64,000 nt of DNA. Source: Epiperipatus broadwayi. Lineage: Eukaryota > Onychophora > Udeonychophora > Euonychophora > Peripatidae. Position numbers and translations under genes: made by a program. Positions 1 through 10,880 of this stretch are shown here, one piece after another. The stretch covers positions 15,082,364 to 15,146,363 of the forward strand of contig JAQFVV010000012.1 of assembly GCA_028023455.1 (NCBI GenBank), given 5' to 3'. Position 1 is the stretch's first letter, and each line of letters begins with the position of its first letter. The notes under the pieces were generated by a model. The model had not been told where the DNA came from, did not search any database, and was given only the letters and a program-made list of their open reading frames with translations.

Positions 1-110
1 TTGGCACAGCTAACTTTATTGAATTCAGTGAATAAACAATGAGAGTTGGTCTATACTAGATTCCCATCTCCTTGCATACATAACTAACACTTATATATTA
101 GTTATTTTGA

Positions 111-205
111 AATAATAACACACTCTATAAATGTATCATATTTATTGTAAATGTTCTAATACATATAATAACACACACTATAAATGTACCATGTTTATTG
201 TAAAC
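111..205. repeat. short direct repeat, two copies of about 40 bp
   Basis: Two near-identical segments (about 111-152 and 164-205) share the order ATAACACAC, CTATAAATGTA, TTTATTGTAAA and differ at a few bases. The rest of 1-254 is plain AT-rich sequence with no open frame. It may be a small tandem duplication; no function is suggested. Confidence 0.6.
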
Positions 206-254
206 ATATATGTAATATGTATATGTATAAAGATTTCGGTATATTTACTTTTTT

Positions 255-726
255 GATAATTTTTAAAATTATGTTTCAAAAATCTTTTTAGAAATTTCAA
301 GATTCCATATTGGAGTAATAGACCACCCACATTCTTTAGATAACATACTTGTAAATTGATTTATAAATTAATTAAAAAAAAAAAACTCTACCTGATTACA
401 TACAAAAAAAAGTAAAAATAAAAAGACAAAGATTAATTAAATCCACCTTTTAAACGGAAGATTCTTTTCACACACAAAAAATATTTTGTTGTTTTTTTGT
501 GTGAAAATAATCTTCCATTTAAAAGGTGGATTTAATTAATATTTGTCTTTCTATTTTTACTTTTTTTTTGTATGTAATCAGGTAGAGTTTTTTTTTTAAA
601 ATTAATTTGTAAATCAATTTACATGTATGTTATCTAAAGAATGTGGATGGTCTATTACTCCAATATGGAATCTTGAAATTCCTAAAAAGAGATTTTTGAA
701 ACATAAGACTAAAAGTAAAAATTATC
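255..726. repeat. large palindrome / foldback element, arms about 220-230 bp
   Basis: The sequence from 255 to about 481 recurs as its reverse complement from about 492 to 726, centred near 487. The arms share long matching blocks, for example TCCACCTTTT at 442-451 against AAAAGGTGGA at 521-530, and GATTCCATATTGGAG against its complement near 660. The loop is only about 10 bases. There are scattered substitutions and small indels, so the arms have diverged since formation. No coding potential was found in either arm. It could be a MITE-like foldback or the palindromised end of a larger element. Confidence 0.8.
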
Positions 727-784
727 TGATGCAATAGCTCAAAGGGGGATGATAAGCAACTGCAACTTGTGGGCGGATGAGGAT

Positions 785-955
785 ATATAATAAACTACCT
801 GTGAAACATAGGGGGATTAGTTTTTTTTATTGATTATTGTTGGACTGAGAGAAATACATAAATCTATATGTGGTGTAAGAGAATTATTAGTTTGATTAGT
901 ATTGAACTGAGAGAGCTACAATAATCTACCTGTAAGGTGTGGGGAGATTATTATT
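785..955 (+). repeat. degenerate tandem repeat, about 63-bp period, three units
   Basis: Three imperfect units share the order AATAA(A/T)CTA, CCTGTG or a variant, then a G run and GATTA, starting near 789, 850 and 912. A short GAACTGAGAGAG-like segment links the units. Similarity between units is moderate. No coding frame was seen. Confidence 0.4.
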
Positions 956-1229
956 AGACATTTATTCTTTTGGCTCGTTATGCTGTTGGATTGCTGAATA
1001 TATATTTAATTTTAATTCAAACAAGAGTTTGATGCCTATAATTTTTTTTGTTTATGGGACCTGCCAGTTATGAACGAACATAAACTTATGTTGAATGTTT
1101 TTTCTCAAGGTTTGCGTAGATATTAATTGAAGCTACCAACCAACACCCATATGATTTTGGAAATCATTTAATTATACACAGTTCAGTGATTAATCAAAAT
1201 GAAAGAAAAATATTTTGGATTGCCATTAC

Positions 1230-1500
1230 TAAAATGATAACAAAGTTTCATCTACTTGCCTGCAAAAACATGGAGTAGAAGAACCATAGCAGTACACTGT
1301 CCATTCAAATATGTAATTGCCAAGATATATGTTTTAAAGATCCAGTGTATCCTGATTAAAGGACTCTACAAGGATGGCAAGGAGTTAAAATGAATGTTGC
1401 CATCCTTTCTGGTAGTTTAGTTGGTCCACCCAGAAGTTTGAACCCGGAGAGCAAGCAGATAGAGATGAGTACAACAACAACATAAAAGAGGAAATGTTAA
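1230..1500. repeat. unclassified higher-GC segment with hairpin and B-box-like motif
   Basis: This stretch has higher GC than its surroundings. It holds a strong hairpin at about 1371-1408 (AAGGATGGCAAGGAG against its complement) and, on the minus strand, CGGGTTCAAAC near 1437-1447, which resembles the B box of tRNA genes. A short CAACAACAACA run ends it at about 1480. It looks like an old tRNA-derived SINE read on the minus strand, but no A box or second copy was found. Confidence 0.3.
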
Positions 1501-3522
1501 TTTTTTTTTTGGCTTACTGTTTGTATTATTAGAGTGGTTATAACAATTATAATCATAATATATTTACTAACACATTATAAGATATAATTATTTTGTTTGT
1601 TATAGAAAATATTGTAAAATAATATTGCTTATACATAGATCTCACTCAAATCCACTAAAGATAGGATTATTATTTTCTTGTTATTTTCCCTCATTTTTAC
1701 CATTACATCTTATTTAATTTTAATCATGGTGGCATCACCTCATGTGGAGTGATATATAGCCAGAACTATACATTTATATATATATGTATACAAATTATAT
1801 GTAAATATAACTTTTCGTACCTAAATGTAAAGGTGTATATAATCTTGAAAGTTTATATGAGCAAATGGGGAAAGTTCAAGGGGTTAGATCTATGTATAAC
1901 TTATTTCATTATTTTGGGGGATTTACAAAATGAAACATCCGTTGTTTTGTGCAGGGAGAGGGGAGTATAGACCACACCTATTGTCATCCATCTTTGACCA
2001 TTTGTATTTTATGGCAAATAAGTTAACTTACGTATAAGTTAGAAAATTGATTTTTTTTATTTCTTTGTTCGTTTTAATCTAAATGTAGATCTTGAATATA
2101 AGGATTTAAATATTCTTGTATGATTATATGTAGAATCATAAAACTGAAATAGAAAGCAGTATAATTAATTTATGACTGAATATTATAATGTTTAAATCTA
2201 TATGTGGTGGAGGGGGTTTAGTTAAATAAACTATATTATCTCATACTTTATTTGTCATATAATTTATTGTAGAATAAAGAAAAATAATAATAATAAAATG
2301 CAATCACCTATTTGTGATATCTGCTTACCATGGCTTTAAAGGTTATAGAAATACTTACCCAAAGTACCTGAGACAGGGAATTATATTTGAGCTAGTCATC
2401 AGGATATTATATCGGGGAGTTGAATTATAATATACTTTTCATCCAGTTTTCCTTCACCTAAATAAAACATATGTCCAAGAACAGAAAAGAAATTTATCTT
2501 TGCATACTCTCTCGACATATAGGGAAGGGAAAATTATTTAACTTTTTGCCTTTTTTTATTATGTTGGGAATGGCACTAAGGGTTGTCAAATTAGTACAAT
2601 CTTTTAAAGGTATGTGAAGAGTTAGGGAAAACATCTACTGGGCAAATAGATATTGGGGTTAAAGTATAAATAGTTTAACAAGGGAAGATTTTGATTTTAT
2701 TCTAAATCAAATTTCTTTCCTCTAATAATTAGTAAGTAATACTTGTTTGTAATTAACCCCGGGTAATATAGAAGATTATTATCGATCTCCCATTTTAAAA
2801 TGTACATGTCATTTCATGCTCATGACATACACAGATATATAGTATCATTTTTTTTAAATGGATAAGGTGAATATGGGATCTTGAACCGGTACAATATATA
2901 TATATATAAAATTTACTTATTAATATCTGCACACATTAATAATATGTGTGTGTGTACAATCTTACATTTTTAATGTTAAAGGCTGGTTGTTTAAGTCATG
3001 CAATTTTATTTTAAGAAAAAAATATATCTTGTTAAAAGTAGAATCAATTAAGAAAAAAATATTAAAATATTTCATACAATGGGAGAAAGGTAGATAGCCA
3101 TTAAGGAAGAAAGTGTAAGTGCTGTATTTCCATATCTATACATACAATTGGCTGTAATAGTTATAGTTGAACACTGAGTCTGTACACACTTTAAGGTGTT
3201 AAATGAAAGTAAAAGACAAAAGAAAGGAAACCAATTCAGCTGCACATAGGCATGAGGAAGCAAAGAGTTAATGGAACATCAATTAGAAGCAAGGAAAGTA
3301 TGAAATCCATTAAGAATCAGAAAGTGGACCCCAGGCATAGAATAGTATATATAAGAATGGAAGGGGGCATTGTATAAAAATTCAGCTTAATATTTTGAGT
3401 GAGAACAAGTAGAACTCCAATATATTTATTTTGAGAAATTTTCAGCATGTATTAAAATTTCTTATCCTGCTGTTTCATTCCAATCCTGCTTATTAATAAT
3501 TCAAGTGATATGTTAAAAGTAC
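1501..3522. other. AT-rich intergenic DNA, nothing recognised
   Basis: Simple AT-rich sequence with short (TA)n and (TG)n runs near 2890 and 2945. Open frames are short, full of low-complexity residues and resemble no family I know. Confidence 0.6.
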
Positions 3523-3684
3523 CTGCATCTATGAGTGAGTAGTCGAGCATTGGCTTCTCTATGTTCATCGGTGAAGTTGGCATCCAGAAGAGTTTCATCA
3601 AAAATTAAGATCCATCTATATTCGACCATATCCATGCCAGTCTGAAGATCATGAATCCATCTATCACTCTGTGCAGAAGAAGTC
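3523..3684 (-). other. possible orphan coding exon, unidentified
   Basis: On the minus strand a 162-base segment of raised GC is open in one frame. It lies between a possible acceptor (ACTTCAG|G at 3684) and a good donor (ATGCAG|GTACTT at 3523). The predicted peptide is of mixed composition, with segments such as DRWIHDLQTGMD and YRWILIFDETLLDANF, unlike the low-complexity peptides nearby. I do not recognise the family. The pyrimidine tract before the acceptor is weak and no flanking exon was found, so it may be chance or an old transposon fragment. Confidence 0.2.
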
Positions 3685-3719
3685 CTGAAGTCATCATCTC
3701 ATTGCCAGTAAAAATGCTT

Positions 3720-5189
3720 TTATTTTATTCAAAGTTTTAACTATAACTCAATTTTTCTTAATATATTTCATTAGCTAGTCTTAACCTTGTAAATTATCTA
3801 TATATTATTTATCATTAATGTTAAATCTACAGACTTAATTATTTAATAAATTAGAAATCTATTTTTGCATTTTCATTTATGTGTTACCTTGAATGATGGA
3901 GGGAGTTAAATGTCAATTCATTAAAGGTGTTTATGCTTCTTTGCTCTCTAAATCCCAAAGGATGGAATGAACAAAGATACCAAATTTAAAACTATTAAAT
4001 TTTAAAAGTAATAATAACACTACATAAATTGTTTTTTCTTAGTTTTTCTCTTATGCTCCCATCTTGTCAAGGAAGATTATGTATCAATTATTAGAATTAT
4101 GTAAAGAATTAATGAAGTATGGTGAGTGTATTTCTATGCAATTAAGTTATAAATCATTTTGTTTGTGTATTGTATGGCTCTATAAATGTAACATAACCCA
4201 GGTATTAAAAAAACTAATTTTATTAAAAATATTCAGAATAAAATAATAATTTGGTTTCAATTACTTCATGTGCTGCTAAATTAATAATTCTCTTTTGATA
4301 AAATGATCTCATGTATTGAAACTCATATAAATATGGTAATATTTATAATTCAATATTTTATTATGTATAAGTAATTTAATAAAGTTGTCTAAATGTACAT
4401 ATTAGATTGCTTATTGATGCAATATAATATCTATATAAATTAAAACTGCAATCTATGTATAAGTTATGGAAGAAATAATGGATCATGCTATCAGTCTATT
4501 TTAGGGGTAAGTAATCTCCCTAAGACTTAAATATTAACTTGCTAGATTTTCAAAATTTAAGATGATTAAAATAGTTATTGTGTGTTTTAATTATAAAATA
4601 ATCATACATGGTTAACTGGGGATGCTCATGTTTAGGTATAAAATAAGTTTCATGTTTAGTCATGAAGATGGAAGGTTTAATATTTTATTATTTATATCTC
4701 TATATATTTGCATTCCTATCTTCTCATATGATTGGCAATGGCTGTATTAATATTATTAAATTTTGCTACATGACATCCACCTTTCAGCAGTGTGCCACAC
4801 CATTTAATTACCAAGCCGATCCTCCTTATACTTAGTTACCATTGACCCCATTCACTTAGATAGTACCACAAATTCTAAGAAATGTTTACTTTAGACCCTA
4901 CCCTTGCTCATCAGCAATCCCGGGTGACCTTAAATTAAACCTGTCCACAATTTGTCCCATAAAACAAACACATGTAATCAATTGTTATATTCAAACCTAG
5001 AATGGACTGATAGATTATCATACTTTCAATCAAATTAAGGTCCAATCAAATTAAATAGGGCACACATCATTATTGTAAGCTGCCATCACCTTCTGTAATA
5101 CAATGTAAAAAACAATAGATCATCTCAATACAATATTTTATAAGCTACTCTTTTTATATTAATTTTGTAATAAAACATATATCATTCTT
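3720..5189. other. AT-rich intergenic DNA
   Basis: No gene or named repeat was found. A part of slightly higher GC at 4780-5060 has no long open frame or terminal repeats. Confidence 0.6.
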
Positions 5190-5605
5190 GTTAGTAATTA
5201 TAGGGGATTTGAACTCAGATTTTCAAGCACTCTTCAACTATCCACACTATTTTATACAACTGATACACATGACCATACAATGTAGAAAAGATAAATAATC
5301 ACCAATATACGTATTTTGTGCTAACCCAGCACTCATCAGTTGGTACAGATTATCACCTCCCACTCATATATATAATCAAGTGCTCAGTTTATATTAAGAT
5401 AGCAAATCTTCATACTTTAATGGACAGGCTTCAATCTACTCCAACCTTCAACTTTTCAGCCATCCATATCATTGAAAATCTGATGATGAAAACCCAAATC
5501 CCATGCTGATGTGAATATTATTGCCACACCCATGTTAACCAGAAGTTATTCTGACCCCTCATGTGTAGGACCTTATTTATTTAAATACAGACATCATTAT
5601 AGTGA
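5190..5605 (-). mobile_element. retrozyme-like / SINE-like repeat copy S1
   Basis: A non-coding repeat of about 415 bp on the minus strand, homologous over its length to the units at 43.7-44.7 kb. On the minus strand it runs through AAGGTCCTACACATGAGGGG, a pyrimidine-poor middle, a hammerhead motif (5302-5343) and ends with GTTCAAATCCCC (complement of 5202-5213), a near-consensus tRNA B box. TGGATAGTTGAAG about 30 bases before the B box is a poor A-box match. Short ORFs here are shadows. Known animal retrozymes are small non-coding retroelements with type I hammerheads; assignment to that class is inferred. Confidence 0.65.
5302..5343 (-). ncRNA. type I hammerhead ribozyme motif in copy S1
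   Basis: On the minus strand the order is CCAA (stem I), CUGAUGA (perfect core), GUGCU-GGGUU-AGCAC (five-pair stem II), AAAA where GAAA is expected, AUAC/GUAU (very short stem III), A at the cleavage position, and UUGG pairing with CCAA. Every helix forms. The single core defect is G to A at the first base of GAAA, which should reduce or abolish cleavage. Confidence 0.7.
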
Positions 5606-5615
5606 GTCAGAACTA

Positions 5616-5658
<43 letters not shown>

Positions 5659-5665
5659 TAGTTCT

Positions 5666-5713
<48 letters not shown>

Positions 5714-5747
5714 ATTACAAGCATAAAGCTAAACTAGTCAATATAAA
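5605..5747. repeat. (TA)n tracts with a perfect hairpin, left of the PLE1 palindrome
   Basis: AGTCAGAACTATTAAT at 5605-5620 is followed by (TA)n and then the exact complement ending in GTTCTGACT at 5669. A second (TA)n tract runs to about 5710. A similar hairpin flanks the other side at 6740-6796 with unrelated stem bases. The 66-residue frame through this tract is a microsatellite artefact. Confidence 0.8.
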
Positions 5748-5803
5748 ATCAAAACTACCCCAAATCTAAAATTAAACCAGACCAGCATAAAAATAATATT
5801 AAA

Positions 5804-5847
5804 ACACAACCTAAGGTTTCACTGCTACAAGCAGACTTCTCAAGTGT
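5804..5847 (-). ncRNA. hammerhead-like motif in PLE1 3' region, left arm
   Basis: Mirror of the right-arm motif and identical to it. Orientation follows the left-arm endonuclease, so it sits about 37 bases after that stop codon. Confidence 0.45.
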
Positions 5848-5883
5848 AAAGAACTACAAAAAAACCACACATTATATATACTA

Positions 5884-6210
5884 TTAAAAACTACCCACAA
5901 ATCCATTCACTTCCCATCCACCCTTAATATTAAAAGAACTCTTAAATAAGTTAATTGCTTCAGAATAATAAATTTTCAATAATAAAGACTCTTTAATTCT
6001 TCTTTTGATTTCATTTCTCTCAAAGAAGACAACCTTAGCTTCATCAAAATCAATAGTGTGGCCTGTATCTTTTTCATGGACATACAAAGCAGAACTAAGA
6101 TATCTATTTTTAACTCTACTTTTATGAACCTTTATTCTTTCATTTAAACTCAAACTACTCTGACCTATGTAAACCTTCTTACAAAATAAACAAGGAATAA
6201 AATATACCAC
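5884..6210 (-). CDS. GIY-YIG endonuclease domain of PLE1, left arm (5'-truncated)
   Basis: A 108-residue frame ending in a natural stop, identical in protein to the right arm. The GIY-like Y3, a CLFC pair (C7, C10), YIG at 14-16, R25, H29, E74 and N87 match the usual GIY-YIG catalytic layout. The domain makes the nick used by endonuclease-bearing Penelope-like elements. No ATG is present: the frame opens with GTG at the palindrome junction, so this is the tail of a longer RT-endonuclease protein and is probably not expressed alone. The RT is missing; a decayed relative with RT lies at 60.6-62.5 kb. Confidence 0.85.
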   Translation of the reverse strand: MVYFIPCLFCKKVYIGQSSLSLNERIKVHKSRVKNRYLSSALYVHEKDTGHTIDFDEAKVVFFERNEIKRRIKESLLLKIYYSEAINLFKSSFNIKGGWEVNGFVGSF

Positions 6211-6247
6211 ACCAGGAATAGTCTTTCTATCAAAAACTATTCCTGGT

Positions 6248-6574
6248 GTGGTATATTTTATTCCTTGTTTATTTTGTAAGAAGGTTTACATAGGTCAGAG
6301 TAGTTTGAGTTTAAATGAAAGAATAAAGGTTCATAAAAGTAGAGTTAAAAATAGATATCTTAGTTCTGCTTTGTATGTCCATGAAAAAGATACAGGCCAC
6401 ACTATTGATTTTGATGAAGCTAAGGTTGTCTTCTTTGAGAGAAATGAAATCAAAAGAAGAATTAAAGAGTCTTTATTATTGAAAATTTATTATTCTGAAG
6501 CAATTAACTTATTTAAGAGTTCTTTTAATATTAAGGGTGGATGGGAAGTGAATGGATTTGTGGGTAGTTTTTAA
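6248..6574 (+). CDS. GIY-YIG endonuclease domain of PLE1, right arm (5'-truncated)
   Basis: Mirror copy of the left-arm domain, the same 108 residues and stop codon. The frame reads back through GTG at 6248 into the spacer without an initiator, so it is a truncated fragment rather than a gene with its own start. After the stop comes about 135 bp of 3' region with a hammerhead-like fold (6611-6654). The conserved catalytic residues suggest the source element was active recently. Confidence 0.85.
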   Translation: MVYFIPCLFCKKVYIGQSSLSLNERIKVHKSRVKNRYLSSALYVHEKDTGHTIDFDEAKVVFFERNEIKRRIKESLLLKIYYSEAINLFKSSFNIKGGWEVNGFVGSF

Positions 6575-6610
6575 TAGTATATATAATGTGTGTTTTTTTT
6601 GTAGTTCTTT

Positions 6611-6654
6611 ACACTTGAGAAGTCTGCTTGTAGCAGTGAAACCTTAGGTTGTGT
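6611..6654 (+). ncRNA. hammerhead-like motif in PLE1 3' region, right arm
   Basis: Order: ACAC (stem I), UUGAGAA (core; consensus CUGAUGA, four of seven match), a stem-loop CUGC-UUGUA-GCAG, GAAA, ACC-UUA-GGU (stem III), U at the cleavage position, GUGU pairing with ACAC. All three helices form but the core is degenerate. Hammerheads are known in Penelope-like elements; this one is more likely a relic than an active ribozyme. Confidence 0.45.
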
Positions 6655-6708
6655 TTTAATATTATTTTTATGCTGGTCTGGTTTAATTTTAGATTTGGGG
6701 TAGTTTTG

Positions 6709-6710
<2 letters not shown>

Positions 6711-6740
<30 letters not shown>

Positions 6741-6746
6741 TAAGTG

Positions 6747-6789
<43 letters not shown>

Positions 6790-6803
6790 CACTTAATAAG
6801 TCA
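6711..6803. repeat. (TA)n tract with hairpin, right of the PLE1 palindrome
   Basis: TTAAGTGATATA at 6740-6751 pairs with TATATCACTTAA at 6785-6796 across a (TA)n loop. Its stem sequence differs from the left-flank hairpin, so these are not copies of one terminal repeat. Confidence 0.75.
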
Positions 6804-8560
6804 TTCAATTGCAGAACAAGCACATCCATGTTTTTGTACCTTATTGAAAGAATATTAGCTTTCCTAGTATTATAGAAGTGATTAAACTCCCAAATCATAA
6901 GGTCAATAAATTAATGCAAAGCTTAAAGTGCTAGTGTAGTGTAATATTGTAAGTTATGAAGAACCCTGAGTGTCCATGTTTGAACTCTGAGCTATGTCAC
7001 ATTGTATGAAGGGAAGCTGTGTGACATCAAGGATGTTAGTTAAGTGGTTAAGGCTAAACTAGGAGCATGGGGGTACCTGTAGTCAGAAGACTATGCCAAG
7101 GATGATGCCATACAGACTGGAGAGTCACATTTAAGAGTTGTAAGAAATTTATTTTTAATAATATTTGTGATGAAAGGACAATCTTTTATTTTAATGATTA
7201 ATCCTAAAATACCATAGATTATTATGGGATAATTATATCCATTTTTGCTTGAGGAAAGCCATTAAAAACTATTTTAAAATTTATCTCCTATTTAAAAAAA
7301 GGATGAATGCAAGCTAACAAATATGTGAAAATGAACTTTATATTTTCTAGTAAGCTACCTGTTATTTGCAAATATTTTCTTCATATAATATATCTATTAC
7401 CTTTAAAAAAGTAAGAATATTTTTCAAGTGCTGTGCAAGTAAAGATAAAATGCATATGAACAAGTATAAGATTTTTTATCTTAAATAAAAAGTCACCTAT
7501 AAATATTGTTTTAAAATGCTTATTAATTCCATGGAAAATATAGTTTAAATGCTTAAAATAGTGAATATTTTGAAAGTTATTAATGACTGGATGCATATAC
7601 ATGGAAAAATGATTTTAAAGATAAAAGAATTATTTATTGATAAAGTTAAAATTATTTCTGCTACTTTTATATAACTTTTACAAATTCTGAAAGTGAACTA
7701 TTTTTGCCATGATTTATTAAACCTGGACAAGTGAGAATATTAAAATTAATTTTTATTAATCTTTATGACACTTGTGTCATCTTTGATAATCAGAAAAACT
7801 TTATTTTAAAAGTACTGTTATCCTGAAAAGATGGACAAAATTTCAAATGGATTTTACTTGCTGTAATATTTTTTTGCTGAACAGTTTGGAGTGAGCAGCA
7901 TGCAGAGCAGTGGAGGAAGAAAAAATATCTGTTAATGAATTTCAGGTAATCATAGCAACCACACACACTCTTTCTCAAGCTTAACTGCAAACAAGAAATC
8001 AAGAACATTTTTAGTTTATTTTTTTGTACTAGTTAAAAAATAGTTACATTACATGATGTATAAAGTTTATTTAAATATTTAACATTATAATATAAAATAA
8101 AATAAAAAGGTGTCAGATAATTTAATATTTTCTGCAGAGATAATAGGTCTATAACTTTCAAATTCAAAGACCTCTACCACTGAGGATTGATTCACATTAT
8201 TAATTCTAATGATAGGATTAAGGTAAAATATTATTGATATGTATTGAAATTTTATACATTTATGTATTATGAAAGTGCTAAATAAGGAAAACTAAATGGT
8301 ATGTTTATTTTGCAATTTATGATATACTAATTGATTTTTGAATATCATATGAAGGTATATATATACCTGTTACATATCTAAATTTATTTATATAATAGGT
8401 GAACATAGGAATATGCATATTATATATTGTTTTTAAATTTATTATATTATAAACAGTATCTGTTTAGATACAACTGTCCATCTTTGATCTCTGAATTATT
8501 TTATAAAAAAAGGATTTAAATGAAAGTATTTATTATTGTGAAATATTTAAAATCATTTGT
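6804..8560. other. AT-rich DNA with a tRNA-like D-arm relic at 7029-7080
   Basis: Mostly featureless. At 7036-7053 TAGTTAAGTGGTTAAGGC resembles the D-arm / A-box of tRNA-Ser and tRNA-Leu, but no B box or cloverleaf follows, so at most it is an old tRNA-derived SINE head. Open frames near 7.4-8.0 kb are low-complexity. Confidence 0.35.
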
Positions 8561-10880
8561 AGATATATTAAATCTTTTTCATATTATGGTGTATGTTAAA
8601 GATGAAATTTAGAAATTATTTTATGTTAAGATGTTAGAATTTAGTTGCGATGTTGAAGGAGGTATTCCGAGTGTATATGATAAATAGGAGTGGTTCAGGA
8701 TAGTAGTAGTGGAAATAAAATCCTGTGTGCTAGGGATATTTGAGTATGAAATATTATCTATTAAATATGTTTTTTTAAATTGCTAAGTTAAATACAGTTA
8801 ACAGAGTCCTGTATATTTTATGATTCATGGTCAGTAGCGTTTCTTTCTGAGCCATGATAGGAATTTAAGGTAGACACAAAAATACATATGCCTTAAGCAC
8901 TGAACCCATGATTTTATTCCTTGTTTTGAGTTATTATAGTTTTGTGTATCTCATTTTAACCACTTTTTATCATCACTGGATCCTACATCATAATTGTTAT
9001 AGTTTAAAAAATGTATGAAGAATAATGACTAGACAATAAAGTGCTGTTAGAATTTGTTGGAAAGCAAGAAGAGTTCAAATTTATCACAAATGATATTTAT
9101 TTAATGTAAAGTAAAGTTAAAGGAATGATTTGATATTCCTAATATTAAAAGAGATCAAGAGAGTATTAAATGCATATTCTGATTACAAAAGTATGAATGA
9201 AAGTGAAATTTGAATGTTACGAACATCAACCAAGCTGGTATAGATAAATACCAAATATTTCAATTTATATTATTAAAAATAATATGCTTATTCTAATGAA
9301 TAAAGTAAACTGAAGCATAGTGAAGTTATAGTGTTATTATACAAGTATAGTATTATAAATTACAGAATAGAGGACTTATTTCTATTAAAGAATATATTTT
9401 TCTATATTAATGTATAGTTATATTAATAAACTACCTGAATAATGAAGGTGAAGATTTTATGGAAATATTTATAAAATGCTGTCATTATCTAAGAATAGTT
9501 TTATTTATTGAATATACAATTATTTATGAATATGTTTTGAAATAATAATACAGATAATGCATATTAATATTATAGTTTTAGAAAAGTAACAGGATTACCA
9601 TTGAATTGTATTGTTTTCTTTATATTATTACTTTATAATAAATAATTGAATTGGAAACTATTTATAATGATGATTATTATATTTTTTTGTGAAAATATTT
9701 TTCTTTGAATCTAATTTTTTTTAAAAAAAATTGAACAAGTAAAGTGATGTAAATATAAGTCATGTAAATATTATATTTTTAATCTTTAAAATCATATTTG
9801 TTAAAATAAATTTGTTAATGTTTGTTTTAAATAAATTTAGATTACATCTTGATAGTTTCTTTCCTTCTTATGTTCAAGTTATTACTGATCTTCATCACTA
9901 CCTACACACATGTATTATAAAGAATTAATTATATATTCTTATTACTGCACATGATTTATAAAAAATACAGTATGATTATAAAATTATAATCAAAAACCAC
10001 ATAAAGAAGAATAAGAACTTAATACACAATAAAACTGAAAATAATTTGAATTTTTTTTTTTTAATATGATCAATATTATTTTTTGTAATAGTCTATAACT
10101 TTATTTGTTTTATTTGGTGAGTAAATTAAGTAGATTGTTTTTAAAATAAGAGTTTTGGAGTATTATATTTCATTATTTATTATTGTTATGGTATAGCTGG
10201 GTATATGTAAAGTCCTTCACTATATGTAGCTATATTATTTGATGTATAATTGTTGGATAATAAGATGAACCTGAGATGATTTAAGTTTAAGAGTTAGATT
10301 AAGATGAGAATATGTTAGGAATTTTATTTATTGATTTATAATTGCATTAAATAGAAGAGGGTTAAATATTTTAGTGATTTAATGTAATTTTATAATTAAT
10401 TAGAATTTATTTTATGTGATATGTGAATCATGGGAATATTACTGATAATTTATGAAAGTAAGTAAGGGTGATATTTCTATGCCATTGGGAGTGTATCTTT
10501 TAGGGTATGTTCTTAATGTTAAACTGTGTGCTTTGTGTTGAGTCTCGTGATTATTAATATTATATTGAACCATTTTTGTTATTAGATTGAGCTAGTAGTA
10601 TTAATGTAATGATAAGTGAGCTAGGTATTTGATTTTAATTTTTTTATTACTTATTATTTAATCTGCATCTTTATTTGATTAGTGATTAAATAAATTATTT
10701 AATTGAGAGATATTAATTTACTAGATGTATTATTTATATGTGGATGAGCTAGTTACATATTAAAGTTTGAAATAGCAAATTAGTGTTTAAGTAACTTGAT
10801 TAGCTAATGAGTTGACTAAGAGCTAGTAGTACTTGAGTTAGCCACGGAGGATGGAGTCTCTGCAGTACAGTAAGGGTACA
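8561..10880. other. G-over-C skewed, gene-free stretch
   Basis: C is scarce on the plus strand and G common, most strongly at about 10200-10870. No long open frame, repeat or RNA gene was found. The skew ends abruptly at about 10880. Transcription-linked mutation bias or a replication boundary are possible causes. Confidence 0.4.

Larger units (their letters stand above)
5748..6710. mobile_element. head-to-head inverted dimer of Penelope-like element PLE1
   Basis: Arms 5748-6222 and 6236-6710 are reverse complements with a 13-base spacer; I found one substitution, near 5866/6592. Each arm holds the C-terminal GIY-YIG endonuclease and the 3' untranslated region of a Penelope-like retroelement, with 5' ends at the centre and 3' ends facing outward into (TA)n. 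Both copies are truncated at the same residue, just before the Tyr of the GIY-like strand. Near-identity implies a very recent event, gene conversion, or an assembly or cloning foldback. Confidence 0.85.

Noticed and set aside
5511-5711. 66-residue frame rich in YI repeats
   Set aside because: Translation of a (TA)n microsatellite.
7029-7080. Candidate tRNA gene
   Set aside because: Only the D-arm-like segment is present; no B box, anticodon stem or acceptor pairing.
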